Below, piece by piece: positions 41,916 to 50,403 of a stretch of DNA of 64,000 bases. Made by a program: the position numbers and the translations under genes. The DNA is from VRUE01 sp963805455. GTDB taxonomy: Bacteria; Actinomycetota; Thermoleophilia; Solirubrobacterales; 70-9. Positions within the stretch are counted from its first letter, which is position 1, and each line of letters starts with the position of its first letter. The stretch is from contig CAWDUJ010000013.1 in assembly GCA_963805455.1 (NCBI GenBank), forward strand, positions 45,752-109,751, given 5' to 3'. A model generated the notes under the pieces. That model worked only from the letters and a program-made list of their open reading frames with translations. It searched no databases and was not told the origin of the DNA.

Positions 41916-42546
41916 AGCCGGTGGCCGCGTCTGCGTCTGCTGGAGCCTCGGCGTCCGCCCCGGCCTCAGCCGCGGCCTCGGCCTCTTTCGCCCTGGCAGC
42001 CTCTTTGCTCGGGGCGAGCATCATGCTCATGTTGCGGCCCTCCTGCAGCGGCTCGGACTCGATCGTCGCGAGGCCGTCGAGGTCCTCGTAGAGGCGCTGC
42101 AGCAGCGCTCGGCCGCGCTCGGGGTGGGCCTGCTCGCGGCCGCGGAACATGATCGTGATCTTGACCTTGTTCGACTGGCGCAGGAAGCGCTCGACGTGGC
42201 CGCGCTTGGTTTCGTAGTCGTGGTCGGCGATCTTCGGCCGGAGCTTGATCTCGCGGACGTTTACCTGCTGCTGGTGCTTGCGGGCGGCCTTCTGCTTCTG
42301 CTCCTGCTCGTACTTGTACTTCGAGTAGTCGAGCAGGCGGGTCACCGGCGGTTTCGAGTTCGGCGCGACCTCGACCAGGTCGAGGTCGGCGTCCTGGGCC
42401 CGTTGCAGGGCGTCGGGGGTCTCGACAATCCCGAGCTGCTCGCCTTCGGCGCCGATCAGGCGCACTTTCGGCACCCGGATCCGGTCGTTGATCCGCGTGG
42501 TGTCGCGCTCAGGGGGGCGCCGATCGAACCTGCGAGGAACAGGCAC
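41914..42546 (-). CDS. infC: Translation initiation factor IF-3
   Basis: 210 aa. NDRIRVPKVRLIGAEGEQLG begins the N-terminal domain at residue 20, followed by the Lys-rich linker helix (DYSKYKYEQEQKQKAARKHQ) and the C-terminal domain with EIKLRPKIADHDYETKRGHVERFL. A disordered Ala/Glu/Asp tail of about 35 residues (after NMSMMLAPSKE) is an extension. The start is GTG at 42546, in contrast to the rare AUU/AUA start that makes infC self-regulated in many bacteria; the classic discriminating control may be absent. thrS lies 139 bp upstream on the same strand. Confidence 0.96.
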   Translation of the reverse strand: MPVPRRFDRRPPERDTTRINDRIRVPKVRLIGAEGEQLGIVETPDALQRAQDADLDLVEVAPNSKPPVTRLLDYSKYKYEQEQKQKAARKHQQQVNVREIKLRPKIADHDYETKRGHVERFLRQSNKVKITIMFRGREQAHPERGRALLQRLYEDLDGLATIESEPLQEGRNMSMMLAPSKEAARAKEAEAAAEAGADAEAPADADAATG

Positions 42547-42685
42547 TAGGTAAAGAGGTGGATCTTCAAGAGGACGAGGTAATCGGACAAGGCCACGGGG
42601 CGCTCAGCGGCGGCGAATGTTCGGCGTGGCGTCAGTCAAGTGCTGGCCAGTATAGAGGCCGGGCGCCAAACCGGCGAGAAATCGT

Positions 42686-44629
42686 TCATCCGGCGCTGTC
42701 GCCCTCGACCCGGGCGGCGAACTCGGCAATCGGCATCGCCCCGAGCTCGCCGTCCTCGTGTGAGCGGACCGCGACGGCGCCCGCCTCCTGCTCGCGGTCG
42801 CCCACGACCAGCATGTACGGGTAACGGCCGAGCTCGGCGTCGCGGATCTTCTTCCCGACCGACTCCGAGCGCTCGTCGACCGTGACCCTGACGCCGGCCT
42901 CGCGGAGCCCGGTGGCGACGGCGCCGGCGTACTCGAGGTGGCGGTCGGAGACAGGCAGGATTGCCGCCTGGACCGGCGCCAGCCAGACCGGGAAGCGGCC
43001 GGCGTGGTGCTCGATCAGGATCCCGGCGAAGCGCTCCATCGAGCCGAGCAGGGCCCGGTGGATCATCACCGGCCGCTGCTGCTCGTCGTCGGCGTCGGTG
43101 TAGGACAGGTCGAAGCGCTCCGGCATGAAGAAGTCGACCTGGCAGGTCCCGCATTGCCAGGAACGCCCGAGCGCGTCGGTGACGTGGAAGTCGATCTTCG
43201 GCCCGTAGAATGCGCCGTCGCCGGGGTTGAGCTGGAACTCGCGCTCCTGGGCGGCAAGGGCGCCGCGCAGCGCGGTTTCGGCCTGATCCCACTGCTCGGC
43301 GGTGCCGATCGACTTCTCCGGCCGGGTCGAGAGCTCGACCCGGACGTCGTCGAACCCGAACCGCTCGTAGAGCTCGTCGATCGCCTCGCAGACGTGGGTC
43401 ACCTCGTCGACGATCTGCTCCGGCGTGCAGTAGATGTGGGCGTCGTCCTGGGTGAAGGTGCGCACCCGCAGCAGCCCGTGGAGGACGCCCTCGCGCTCGG
43501 CCCGCGAAACCTGGCCGAACTCGGCCAGCCGCAGCGGCAGCTCGCGATAGGAGTGGCGCTCGGAGCCGAAGACGAGGCAGGCGCCCGGGCAGTTCATCGG
43601 CCGGATCGCGTACTGGCGATCGCCGGACTCGGTGAAGAACATGTTCTCGCGGTAGTTGTCCCAGTGGCCGGAGCGGTGCCAGAGCTCGACGTCGAGGACC
43701 TGGGGAGTCTTGATCTCCTCGTAGCCGCGCTTGCGGAGCTGGCCCTGGACCTCGGCTTCAATCAGATGCAGAAGGGTCGTCCCGTTCGGCAGCCAGAACG
43801 GCATCCCCGGCGCCTCCTCGCGCAGCATGAAGATGCCGAGCTGGGGGCCGAGCCGGCGGTGATCGCGCGCCTTCGCCTGCTCGATCCGCTCGAGGTGAGC
43901 CTCGAGATCCTTGGTCGTGAAGAACGCGGTCCCGTAGATCCGGGTCAGCATCTGCCGGGTCTCATCGCCCCGCCAATAGGCGCCGGCGACCGAGTTCAGC
44001 TTGATCGCCTTGATCCGCCCGGTCGAGGGTCCGTGCGGGCCCCGGCATAGGTCCTCGAACGGCCCGTTGCGGTAGAGCGAGACGGTCTCGACGCCTTCGT
44101 TCGAGACGAGGTCCTCTATCAGCTCGACCTTGTAGCCCTCGCCCTGGTCGCGAAAGATCTCGATCGCCTCGGCAACCGGCACGTCGCGGCGCGAGAACTC
44201 CTCGTCGGCGGCGATGTGGGCGCGCATCGCCTCCTCGATCGGCTCCAGGTCGGCGTCGGTGATCCTGACGTCCTCGGGGAACTCGAAGTCGTAGTAGAAG
44301 CCGTCCTCGATCGCCGGGCCGATCGTCACCTTGGTCCCCGGGTAGAGCTCCTGGACCGCCTCGGCCATGACGTGGGCGGCGTCGTGGCGGATCAGCGCCA
44401 GCGCGTCGTCGTCGCGATCGGTGAGGATCGCGATCTCGCCGCCGTCGCTCAGCGGCGCCGCGAGGTCGCGGAGCTCGCCGTCGACGGTGATCGCCAGCGC
44501 CGCCTTCGCCAGGCCCGGCCCGATCGCGGTGGCGGCGTCGGCGCCGGTGGCGCCATCGGGGAGCTCGAGCGGTGTGCCGTCGGGCAGTTTGACGGTGATC
44601 GTGGTCGCGGAACTCGACATGCGCGGCAT
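42686..44629 (-). CDS. thrS: Threonyl-tRNA synthetase
   Basis: 647 aa. TGS domain at residues about 10-72, editing domain with the zinc-site HDAAH motif near 82 (HxxxH), catalytic domain with class II motifs (MNCPGACLVFGSERHSYREL near 335 and the motif 3 region GSMERFAGILIEHHAGRFP near 515) and anticodon domain to the end. Cys of MNCPG and the two His of the catalytic zinc site (SERHSYR and IEHHAG) are present. ATG 44629 or the ATG three codons later may be used. Upstream neighbour, with 25 bp between, is a membrane protein gene on the same strand. Confidence 0.95.
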   Translation of the reverse strand: MPRMSSSATTITVKLPDGTPLELPDGATGADAATAIGPGLAKAALAITVDGELRDLAAPLSDGGEIAILTDRDDDALALIRHDAAHVMAEAVQELYPGTKVTIGPAIEDGFYYDFEFPEDVRITDADLEPIEEAMRAHIAADEEFSRRDVPVAEAIEIFRDQGEGYKVELIEDLVSNEGVETVSLYRNGPFEDLCRGPHGPSTGRIKAIKLNSVAGAYWRGDETRQMLTRIYGTAFFTTKDLEAHLERIEQAKARDHRRLGPQLGIFMLREEAPGMPFWLPNGTTLLHLIEAEVQGQLRKRGYEEIKTPQVLDVELWHRSGHWDNYRENMFFTESGDRQYAIRPMNCPGACLVFGSERHSYRELPLRLAEFGQVSRAEREGVLHGLLRVRTFTQDDAHIYCTPEQIVDEVTHVCEAIDELYERFGFDDVRVELSTRPEKSIGTAEQWDQAETALRGALAAQEREFQLNPGDGAFYGPKIDFHVTDALGRSWQCGTCQVDFFMPERFDLSYTDADDEQQRPVMIHRALLGSMERFAGILIEHHAGRFPVWLAPVQAAILPVSDRHLEYAGAVATGLREAGVRVTVDERSESVGKKIRDAELGRYPYMLVVGDREQEAGAVAVRSHEDGELGAMPIAEFAARVEGDSAG

Positions 44630-44654
44630 GCTACGCGGGCGCCCCGTGTGGTGG

Positions 44655-46391
44655 TCAGCCTGACGGCCCCTGGCGGGCCTGGCGCACCGCGATCAAGGGG
44701 CAGTCGCCGGCTCCGGAGGCCTGGCCGGTCCTGACCCAGAGCAGGTACGGGTCCGCCTCCTCGCGCAGTTCCATGTCGGGGAACGGCGGACGGGGGTGCT
44801 CGTCGGACGTGATCACGAACCCGACCCCGGCCGGGAGGTCCGCCGGCGGGTCGTCTTCGTCGGCGATGCAGACCCGGCCGCCGCGAAGCTCCCAGTCGAG
44901 GTAGCGCTCGCCGTGTTCCTCATCGAGCAGCTGCCGGGGGGCGAGGACGAGGGTCGAGCCGGAGGCGATCAGAGGACGCAGACCGGTCAGAGCGGGCGAG
45001 TAGCTCGACGGCCCCACAGGGGCGTTGGCGAGGGCCAGCAGCGAGCAGAAGCCGGCGGCCCCCAGGTAGGCCCAGATCAGGAGGCCGGAGCGGCCCTCGG
45101 CGCCCGGGGCCAGCCAGGGGGCGACGATGGTGAGGGCGATGACCGGGGCCGCAAGCTCGAGCGCCTTAGCCGCGGTGTACGGGGTGCCGCCGATCCTCGC
45201 CGCCACATAGAGGAGAGCGACGGCGCCGATGCCGGCGAGAATCGAGCTCTCACGACCGCGCACGCAGCGCAGCAGGCCGAGGACCAGGAGGACGGCGGCG
45301 AAGGCCGCGCCGAGGTAATAGACGACGGCCGGGACGGCCCCGTCCCCCGCCGCGACCCGGAAATCGCCCGAGAACCAGATCCCAAGGGCCGTCAGCGGCG
45401 ACACCTGGCCGAAGAGGTTGCCGAGCCCCGGGCCGTTGGGGTCGAAGGTCTCGAAGTTGTGGAATTCGATCATCCGCCCCAGCTCGGGCAGGGCACCGAC
45501 CGCGAACACCGCGAGGGCCAGCAGCAGCGGCCGCACCGGCAGCCGCCTCTCGAGCGCGAGCCAGGCGATTAGGATCACCGAGAGCCAGATCAAACCCGGA
45601 AAGCTGTAGGTGTAGACGGCGCCGACCGCGATCACCGCGGCGGGGACGAAGCGAAGCGGCAGCTCGCGCCACTCGGGGCTCCGGGTCGTCTCGCGCAGGG
45701 CGAGGATGAAGGCGAGGACCCAGAGGGCCTGCATCGTCTCCTTGAACGCGCCCTGGGCGAAATAGGAGGCAACCAGATACGGGAGGCCGACGAGAAGCGC
45801 GGCGGCGGCGCGGTGCAACCGGGGGCGGTCGGGGAACGCCGCAAGGGCGGTCATCGGAGCGATCACCGCGACCGCGACGCTGAGGCCGGTGAAGCCCTCG
45901 ACCAGGGAGACGCCGAGGCCATTGTCGAGGCCGACGACGATCGCGTGTGGCCCCATCGGATAGCCCTGGCGCAGGAGTTCGGAGCCGAAGCCGTCGGCGA
46001 GCCTGGAGGCCGCCAGCAGATGCTGGGACATGTCCGGGTTGAAGCCGGTGCCGAGGATGCCGAAGTGGCCTTCGACGAGGAACGGAAGCGAGGCGGCCGC
46101 CAGCGCCGCCAGCGCGACCGGCCCTCCGAGTCGGAGAGCCCCCCTTTTCCCGCGGACGCGCCGCCGGAGGAAGCCGATCGAGACCACGGTCGCGACGGCG
46201 ACCACGATCGCGGAGATGACGCCGTCGCCCGGAAGACGGACCGTCCCCCAGCAGATCGCCGCGACAAGCGCCAGACCGACCGCGGGCGCGAGCCAGCTCC
46301 AGCGGCGGACGCCGCAGAGCGCCAGGACAGCCTGGCCGATCGCCAGCGATGGGACGCCGACGGCGAGCACTGCTGCGTAGGTCCCGATCAC
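44655..46391 (-). CDS. Polytopic membrane protein, possible lipid-linked glycosyltransferase relative
   Basis: 578 aa. About twelve hydrophobic segments occupy residues 1-460 (for example YAAVLAVGVPSLAIGQAVLA and AIVVAVATVVSIGFL); the last 110 residues are soluble (LLDEEHGERYLDWELRGG onward). A loop after the third helix contains FNPDMSQHLLAASRLADG, and the pattern of an acidic pair in the first extracytoplasmic loop is that of GT-C type glycosyltransferases, but I cannot match a specific family. Ends 25 bp before thrS and starts 25 bp from the divergent AraC gene. Could be involved in cell-surface glycan assembly like wecB; that is inference. Confidence 0.72.
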   Translation of the reverse strand: MIGTYAAVLAVGVPSLAIGQAVLALCGVRRWSWLAPAVGLALVAAICWGTVRLPGDGVISAIVVAVATVVSIGFLRRRVRGKRGALRLGGPVALAALAAASLPFLVEGHFGILGTGFNPDMSQHLLAASRLADGFGSELLRQGYPMGPHAIVVGLDNGLGVSLVEGFTGLSVAVAVIAPMTALAAFPDRPRLHRAAAALLVGLPYLVASYFAQGAFKETMQALWVLAFILALRETTRSPEWRELPLRFVPAAVIAVGAVYTYSFPGLIWLSVILIAWLALERRLPVRPLLLALAVFAVGALPELGRMIEFHNFETFDPNGPGLGNLFGQVSPLTALGIWFSGDFRVAAGDGAVPAVVYYLGAAFAAVLLVLGLLRCVRGRESSILAGIGAVALLYVAARIGGTPYTAAKALELAAPVIALTIVAPWLAPGAEGRSGLLIWAYLGAAGFCSLLALANAPVGPSSYSPALTGLRPLIASGSTLVLAPRQLLDEEHGERYLDWELRGGRVCIADEDDPPADLPAGVGFVITSDEHPRPPFPDMELREEADPYLLWVRTGQASGAGDCPLIAVRQARQGPSG

Positions 46392-46416
46392 CAGGCAGCG
46401 AGCCTAGACTCTGGAC

Positions 46417-46851
46417 ATGGCGTTCGTCCCGCCCGCCCGCCACCTGCTCCGCGCCAAGGACCTCGCCGACGCGCGCTATTTCGAGCCACTCGACGTCGAC
46501 GACATGGCCCGTGCGGCCGGCCTCTCCCGCGCCCACTTCAGCCGCGAGTTCCGCCGCGTCTTCGGCGAGCCACCGCACACCTATCTCCTCACCCGTCGCC
46601 TCGAGCGCGCCGCGGCATTGCTGCGAAACACGGACCGCTCGGTCGCCGACATCTGCTTCTCGGTCGGGCTGCAGAGCGTCGGCTCGTTCACGACCAGCTT
46701 CAAACGGGCGTACGGTCAGACGCCGACCGAGTACCGCGCGGCCCACCCGCCGGCGTCCCACCACGCTCGGGTCCCGGCCTGTCTCGTCCGGCTTCACACC
46801 CGGCCCCGACACAGCACGTTTGGAGAAGACAGCACCCCGGCCTCGACCTAG
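46417..46851 (+). CDS. AraC-family regulator, DNA-binding domain only
   Basis: 144 aa. Residues about 10-110 are a double helix-turn-helix: PLDVDDMARAAGLSRAHFSREFRRVFG and SVADICFSVGLQSVGSFTTSFKRAYGQTPTEYR are the two reading heads. No ligand-binding domain precedes it. The C-terminal 30 residues are basic and probably disordered. It starts 25 bp from the divergent membrane gene and is followed after 38 bp by a VOC protein gene, a pairing common in actinobacteria where the AraC-type gene is thought to control the dioxygenase-like gene. Confidence 0.87.
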   Translation: MAFVPPARHLLRAKDLADARYFEPLDVDDMARAAGLSRAHFSREFRRVFGEPPHTYLLTRRLERAAALLRNTDRSVADICFSVGLQSVGSFTTSFKRAYGQTPTEYRAAHPPASHHARVPACLVRLHTRPRHSTFGEDSTPAST

Positions 46852-46889
46852 CATCGCCGGCGACCGATCAAACCAGTTCAGGAGGAGAA

Positions 46890-47318
46890 ATGATGAGGAT
46901 TGCCAACGCACAGCTCTGGGTCCACGACCAGGACGAGGCGCTCGCCTTTTACACCGACAAGCTCGGGATGGAGATCACCGCCGACGTGACTCTGCCGGAG
47001 ATGGACGGCTTCCGCTGGCTCACCGTCTCGCCCCCCGGCCAGGAGGACGTCTCGATCGTCCTGATGGCGATCCCCGGCGCACCGGTGATGGACGACGAGA
47101 CCCAGGAAGAGGTCAAGGCGCTGATGGCGAAGGGATTCGCCGGAACCGTCTTCCTCAGCACCGATGACTGCCAGGCCTCCTATGAGGAACTGAAGGCCCG
47201 CGGCGTCGAGTTCGTCGAAACGCCCGAAGAGCGGCCATATGGGATCGACTCCGGGTTTCGGGACCCCTCCGGGAACCACTTCCGGCTGACCGAGGTGAGG
47301 CTGCCGGCCACCGCCTGA
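46890..47318 (+). CDS. VOC-family (glyoxalase/bleomycin-resistance) protein
   Basis: 142 aa, two beta-alpha-beta-beta-beta halves. ANAQLWVHDQDEALAFYTDKLGMEI is the first half, with His13 as candidate metal ligand. FAGTVFLSTDDCQASYEELKARGVEF starts the second, and FRDPSGNHFRLTEV closes it; the acidic ligand in this last strand (E of LTEV) is in place. Metal-dependent lyase, dioxygenase or binding protein; substrate unknown. The RBS GGAGGAG precedes ATG 46890 (or the immediately following ATG 46893, with better spacing). Likely cotranscribed with the AraC gene. Confidence 0.88.
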   Translation: MMRIANAQLWVHDQDEALAFYTDKLGMEITADVTLPEMDGFRWLTVSPPGQEDVSIVLMAIPGAPVMDDETQEEVKALMAKGFAGTVFLSTDDCQASYEELKARGVEFVETPEERPYGIDSGFRDPSGNHFRLTEVRLPATA

Positions 47319-47389
47319 GGCGAGCTTTGGCGTCCTGGGCGTCTGGGAGCCTCCGCGGCGTTCATTTCCGAGCGTCACGGAGGCTCCTC

Positions 47390-48022
47390 ATGAAAGCTCG
47401 CATCCCCCGCCCGACCTATGCAAACGTGGTCGCGACGCTGGCGCTGTTCATCGCCCTCGGTGGGGGCGCAATCGCCGCGTCAAACCTGCGCAAGAACAGC
47501 ATCGGGCCGAAGCAGCTGAAGAAGAACGCGGTGACGACGTCGAAAGTGAAGAACAAGGCGATCACCGGCGCCAAGATCAAGCCCGGGTCGATCACCGGCA
47601 CCCAGGTCAACGCCTCGACCCTCGGCACCGTCCCGGTCGCGACTCTCGCCAACTCGATCGCGCCGTCCGAAGCCTGGCACTCCGCGAGCCTGGAGAACGG
47701 CTGGGTCGGCCCGGATGTCGGCCCGCCATCCGCGGAGACCCCCGGCTTCTACAAGGACCGTGAAGGAACCGTCCACCTCAAGGGCTTTGCACGCAACGGC
47801 ACCGTGGGCAAAGCGGTGTTCCACCTCCCGCCGGACTACCGACCGGCACCCGGGAAAATCCTCGTCGAGCCCGGTATCTGCCTTGGCTGCGGGGCCGTCC
47901 CGGTCTCGGTCGTGTCGATCTTCGGCTCCTCACTGACCAATCCGGCCAACGAAGGAGCGGTCTTCATGCCGGAAGCGACGACGATCGGATTCGACGGGAT
48001 CACCTTCCGCGCCGAATCCTGA
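47390..48022 (+). CDS. YANV stalk protein with GYRP knob
   Basis: 210 aa, intact, plus strand. The ATG at 47390 has GGAGG six bases upstream, the clearest ribosome site in the family. RPTYANVVATLALFIALGG, then the stalk NLRKNSIGPKQLKKNAVTTS, KPGSITGTQVNASTLGTVP, and the head with FYKDREGTVHLKG, FHLPPDYRP (Asp in place of Gly in GYRP), CLGCG and the fixed terminus FRAES. Its stop codon is immediately followed by the 3' end of an antisense tRNA-Val gene, with zero bases between. Its nearest relative in the window by stalk sequence is the broken copy at 13888-14490. Confidence 0.85.
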   Translation: MKARIPRPTYANVVATLALFIALGGGAIAASNLRKNSIGPKQLKKNAVTTSKVKNKAITGAKIKPGSITGTQVNASTLGTVPVATLANSIAPSEAWHSASLENGWVGPDVGPPSAETPGFYKDREGTVHLKGFARNGTVGKAVFHLPPDYRPAPGKILVEPGICLGCGAVPVSVVSIFGSSLTNPANEGAVFMPEATTIGFDGITFRAES

Positions 48023-48095
48023 TGGGCACAACTGGGCTCGAACCAGTGACCTCCGCCTTGTCGAGGCGGCGCTCTCCCAACTGAGCTATGCGCCC
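48023..48095 (-). tRNA. tRNA-Val(GAC)
   Basis: 73 bases fold as a full cloverleaf on the minus strand: acceptor GGGCGCA paired with TGTGCCC (one G-U pair), D arm with AGCTCAGTTGGGAGAGC, anticodon stem CCGCC/GGCGG with loop TCGACAA (anticodon GAC), T arm CTGGTTCGAGCCCAG, discriminator A. No CCA is encoded. Its 3' end abuts the stop of the plus-strand stalk gene. Confidence 0.95.
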
Positions 48096-48318
48096 GGGAA
48101 ACGGAATCTAGCAGCGGGCGAGTGCGTACGAAGATCCGGTAAATCCCTGGTTTTGGGGATGGAGGACGGATCTGCAACTGCCGATGCAGAGGGTGAAACT
48201 TCTCGGCGCACGGCGTGTTTCTTTATCTACAGTCGCCGACCGCGACGACGAGTTTCAAACTTGAGGACCGACGAGCCAGCGATTTCTTGATCAGCCTGGT
48301 GGCACGTCCTTCGGAACC

Positions 48319-48344
48319 AAAGGGCCCCTTCCGGGGCCCTTTTC
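48319..48344. terminator. Terminator of the universal stress protein gene
   Basis: AAAGGGCCCC, a four-base loop and GGGGCCCTTTT form a strong hairpin with A/T runs on both sides, 11 bp after the stop of the minus-strand stress gene at 48355. The rest of the 48096-48354 stretch (about 260 bp) holds no gene; it must contain the tRNA-Val promoter (a TAGATT box lies about ten bases upstream of the tRNA). Confidence 0.75.
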
Positions 48345-48354
48345 CGTTCTCCGC

Positions 48355-49155
48355 TCAGGAGTGAGGAACGAGGAGAACCGACGTTTCCGCCTCGTGCACC
48401 ACCCGCTCGCTGACGCTGCCCAGGGATTTGATCCCCGATAGGCCCCGCCGCCCGCAGACGATCAGCGAGGTTCCCCTCTCGGCCGCCGCTTCGACGATCT
48501 TGTCGGTCGGGTGGCCGTCGACCGTCGAGAGCTCCGGCCTCGCGCCGGTCGCCCGCTCGATCTCCTCGAGCTCGTCCTCCATCACGGCGTCGGAGTCGGA
48601 TTGCTTGCCGTCGGAGACGTGCAGCACCTCGAGCTTCCCGCCGTAGGCGGCCACCAGAGCCCCGGCAGCCGCGGCCGCGGCCTTTGAACCCTCGCTGCCA
48701 TCGGCGGCGAGCAGGATCGTGTCGAGAAACCCGCCGCCGGATGGCTCCCGGGCGATCATCAGCGGCCGCTCGGCTGCATGCACCGTCTCCCTCGTGGTGC
48801 TGCCGAGGACGATTTCCGAGACCCGGGAATGATCGTGGGTGCCGACCACCAGAAGGTCGTGGTTCTGGGCCTCGGTGAGAAGGACCTTCGACGCGTATTT
48901 CCCGGCCGGCATGTCGGAGGTCGCCGTGACACCAGCCTCCTCGGCCAGCCTCATCGCCTCGGCCATGGCGGCCTCGAGGCTCTCCTTGGTGTAATCGGGT
49001 CGCAGTTCGAAGCTCGCGTCCACGGCGACGAAGCGGAGCGACGTCTCGGGCGTCTGCAGGGCGATGCTCGCCCGGGCCGCGATCGTGCTCGCGGGGTTGC
49101 CTTCCACCCCGCAGAGGATGCTCTTGAACGGCGTCGTTTTCGCTCTCGCCTCCAT
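48355..49155 (-). CDS. Tandem-domain universal stress protein
   Basis: 266 aa made of two Usp domains, about 10-135 and 143-266. The first has SILCGVEGNPASTIAA and VVGTHDHSRVSEIVLGSTTRETVH, the second TILLAADGSEGSKAAAAAA and VCGRRGLSGIKSLGSVSERVVHEAETSVLLVPH. The second retains the G-2x-G-9x-G(S/T) ATP-binding pattern in full; the first is degenerate at the first Gly, so only one ATP site is likely. Cytosolic. Role in stress resistance by family membership only. It ends at a good terminator. Confidence 0.92.
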   Translation of the reverse strand: MEARAKTTPFKSILCGVEGNPASTIAARASIALQTPETSLRFVAVDASFELRPDYTKESLEAAMAEAMRLAEEAGVTATSDMPAGKYASKVLLTEAQNHDLLVVGTHDHSRVSEIVLGSTTRETVHAAERPLMIAREPSGGGFLDTILLAADGSEGSKAAAAAAGALVAAYGGKLEVLHVSDGKQSDSDAVMEDELEEIERATGARPELSTVDGHPTDKIVEAAAERGTSLIVCGRRGLSGIKSLGSVSERVVHEAETSVLLVPHS

Positions 49156-49167
49156 CGACCCGGCAGC

Positions 49168-49593
49168 CTATCCCGGGAGATTGCGAACGCGCCGCCCGAT
49201 CTTCTCATCCTGCGGGTAACCGGCCGAATCCCAGAACCCACCGGCGCCGTCGTCGTCGAAGGCCACCAGGGCGGTGACCCGGCGGGCACCGCGACCGCGG
49301 AGGTACTCCTCGCCGGCCCGGGTCAACTCGAGACCGATGCCCTGACGACGGTGGTCCTCCCGTACGGCGAGGCGATACATGTTCCCCCGCCACCCATCCC
49401 AGGCCGCGATCAGGACGCCGACGATCTCGCCCTCATGCTCAGCAACCAGCAAGGCCCCGGGTGAGTCGGAGATCAGGCGCTGGATGTCTTCGGCGCGATC
49501 GGGCGTGCTCGCATGCCGGCTGCGCTCGCTCTCCCAGAGATCCAGCACCGCCGCGGCGTCACCGCTCCCCGCCGGGCGGACGCAGATTGCCAC
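49168..49593 (-). CDS. GNAT-family N-acetyltransferase
   Basis: 141 aa from GTG 49593. ICVRPAGSGDAAAVLDLWES is the first strand and helix, MYRLAVREDHRRQGIGLELTRAGEEYL near 80-105 is motif A with the acetyl-CoA-binding Q/RxxGxG/A pattern (RRQGIG), and ALVAFDDDGAGGFWDSAGYP is motif B. Substrate unknown. The start is uncertain: an in-frame ATG at 49653 would add 20 residues and overlap the end of the neighbouring gene, but those residues do not look like GNAT sequence. Twelve bases before the stress protein gene. Confidence 0.88.
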   Translation of the reverse strand: MAICVRPAGSGDAAAVLDLWESERSRHASTPDRAEDIQRLISDSPGALLVAEHEGEIVGVLIAAWDGWRGNMYRLAVREDHRRQGIGLELTRAGEEYLRGRGARRVTALVAFDDDGAGGFWDSAGYPQDEKIGRRVRNLPG

Positions 49594-49630
49594 CGCCCTG
49601 CTCAGCGCCCCTCCCGACCCGGCCGTTCGC

Positions 49631-50176
49631 TCATGAGACGGGGATCGCGGCACCGGACAGAGCGCAATCAGTGAACAGGCCCCCGTCGACAGCCGTCACC
49701 ACCACGTTGATCTCGAACATCGCCGAGCCGTTGCGGAGGAAGAGGTCCAGGCTCTGCTGCCCGCCGGCCCCGATCACGTAGCTCGCTCCTGAGCCGATCG
49801 CACTCGGGCCATTCACGTAGGTCGCGGCGGGATTGCCGCCGCCCGCCAGCGACGACGTCCCTTCGGTCGTACCCGGCCCGGTGACCTTCATCGTTGCGTT
49901 GCCGCCATTGCATTTCAGGGCGGTGGTCCAGGGGCCGGCGGTGCCGGCTGTGGCCGGCGACGATTCGGTCGAGGAGTTCGCGGCGGCGAGTCGGAACGCG
50001 CCCGGGCCCTGCGGGCCGACGCCTCCGGTCGCCCCCGGTCCACCCGCGGGACCTGTCAACTGGCTCTGGTGGGACTTGACGTAGCTCGCAACCATTCCAT
50101 TCCTGGCAGCTGGACCCGCTTCGTGAAGACGACCGTCGGGTCCCAGTTCACCGTTGACGGCGTCCGCCGACATCAT
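49631..50176 (-). CDS. Truncated stalk-family protein with collagen-like linker and beta-rich head
   Basis: 181 aa from ATG 50176. Residues 40-62 are Gly-x-x rich (LTGPAGGPGATGGVGPQGPG), collagen-like. The C-terminal 120 residues match in type the head of the 27140-27934 protein: GPWTTALKCNGGNATMKV with one Cys, Gly/Ser/Thr-rich strands and a final FTDCALSG. The N-terminal export segment and the LTYANV motif are missing and residues 1-39 have no family resemblance, so as it stands the protein would not be exported. Either the start lies elsewhere through a frameshift, or this is a 5'-truncated copy. Coding status uncertain. Confidence 0.5.
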   Translation of the reverse strand: MMSADAVNGELGPDGRLHEAGPAARNGMVASYVKSHQSQLTGPAGGPGATGGVGPQGPGAFRLAAANSSTESSPATAGTAGPWTTALKCNGGNATMKVTGPGTTEGTSSLAGGGNPAATYVNGPSAIGSGASYVIGAGGQQSLDLFLRNGSAMFEINVVVTAVDGGLFTDCALSGAAIPVS

Positions 50177-50403
50177 CGGCGGCAGCCTGCACGGAGTAGT
50201 CGCCCGACGTCCCCGACCCGCCCCGTGCCCGCCCCCGAATCGGACCGTCCGATATTTCCCGTCGAGACCGCGGACCGCGCGGTTCCAGTTCTCCACGCTG
50301 CGAAACCGCCGCTGAGGAGGACGACGGTCCGTGTCAGCGCGTGTGAGACAGTCTGCCCTGCGGCCGCCGGCGCTCTGCCGGACCGCGCAACTGGAAGGTG
50401 AGC

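Noticed and set aside
44655..47318. Long arginine-rich frames overlapping the membrane protein, AraC and VOC genes
   Set aside because: They are shadows; each of the three genes has its own family motifs and start signals.
48096..48354. A small RNA between tRNA-Val and the stress protein, suggested by the strong hairpin
   Set aside because: The hairpin is explained as the terminator of the minus-strand stress gene; no promoter or conserved structure is visible on the plus strand.
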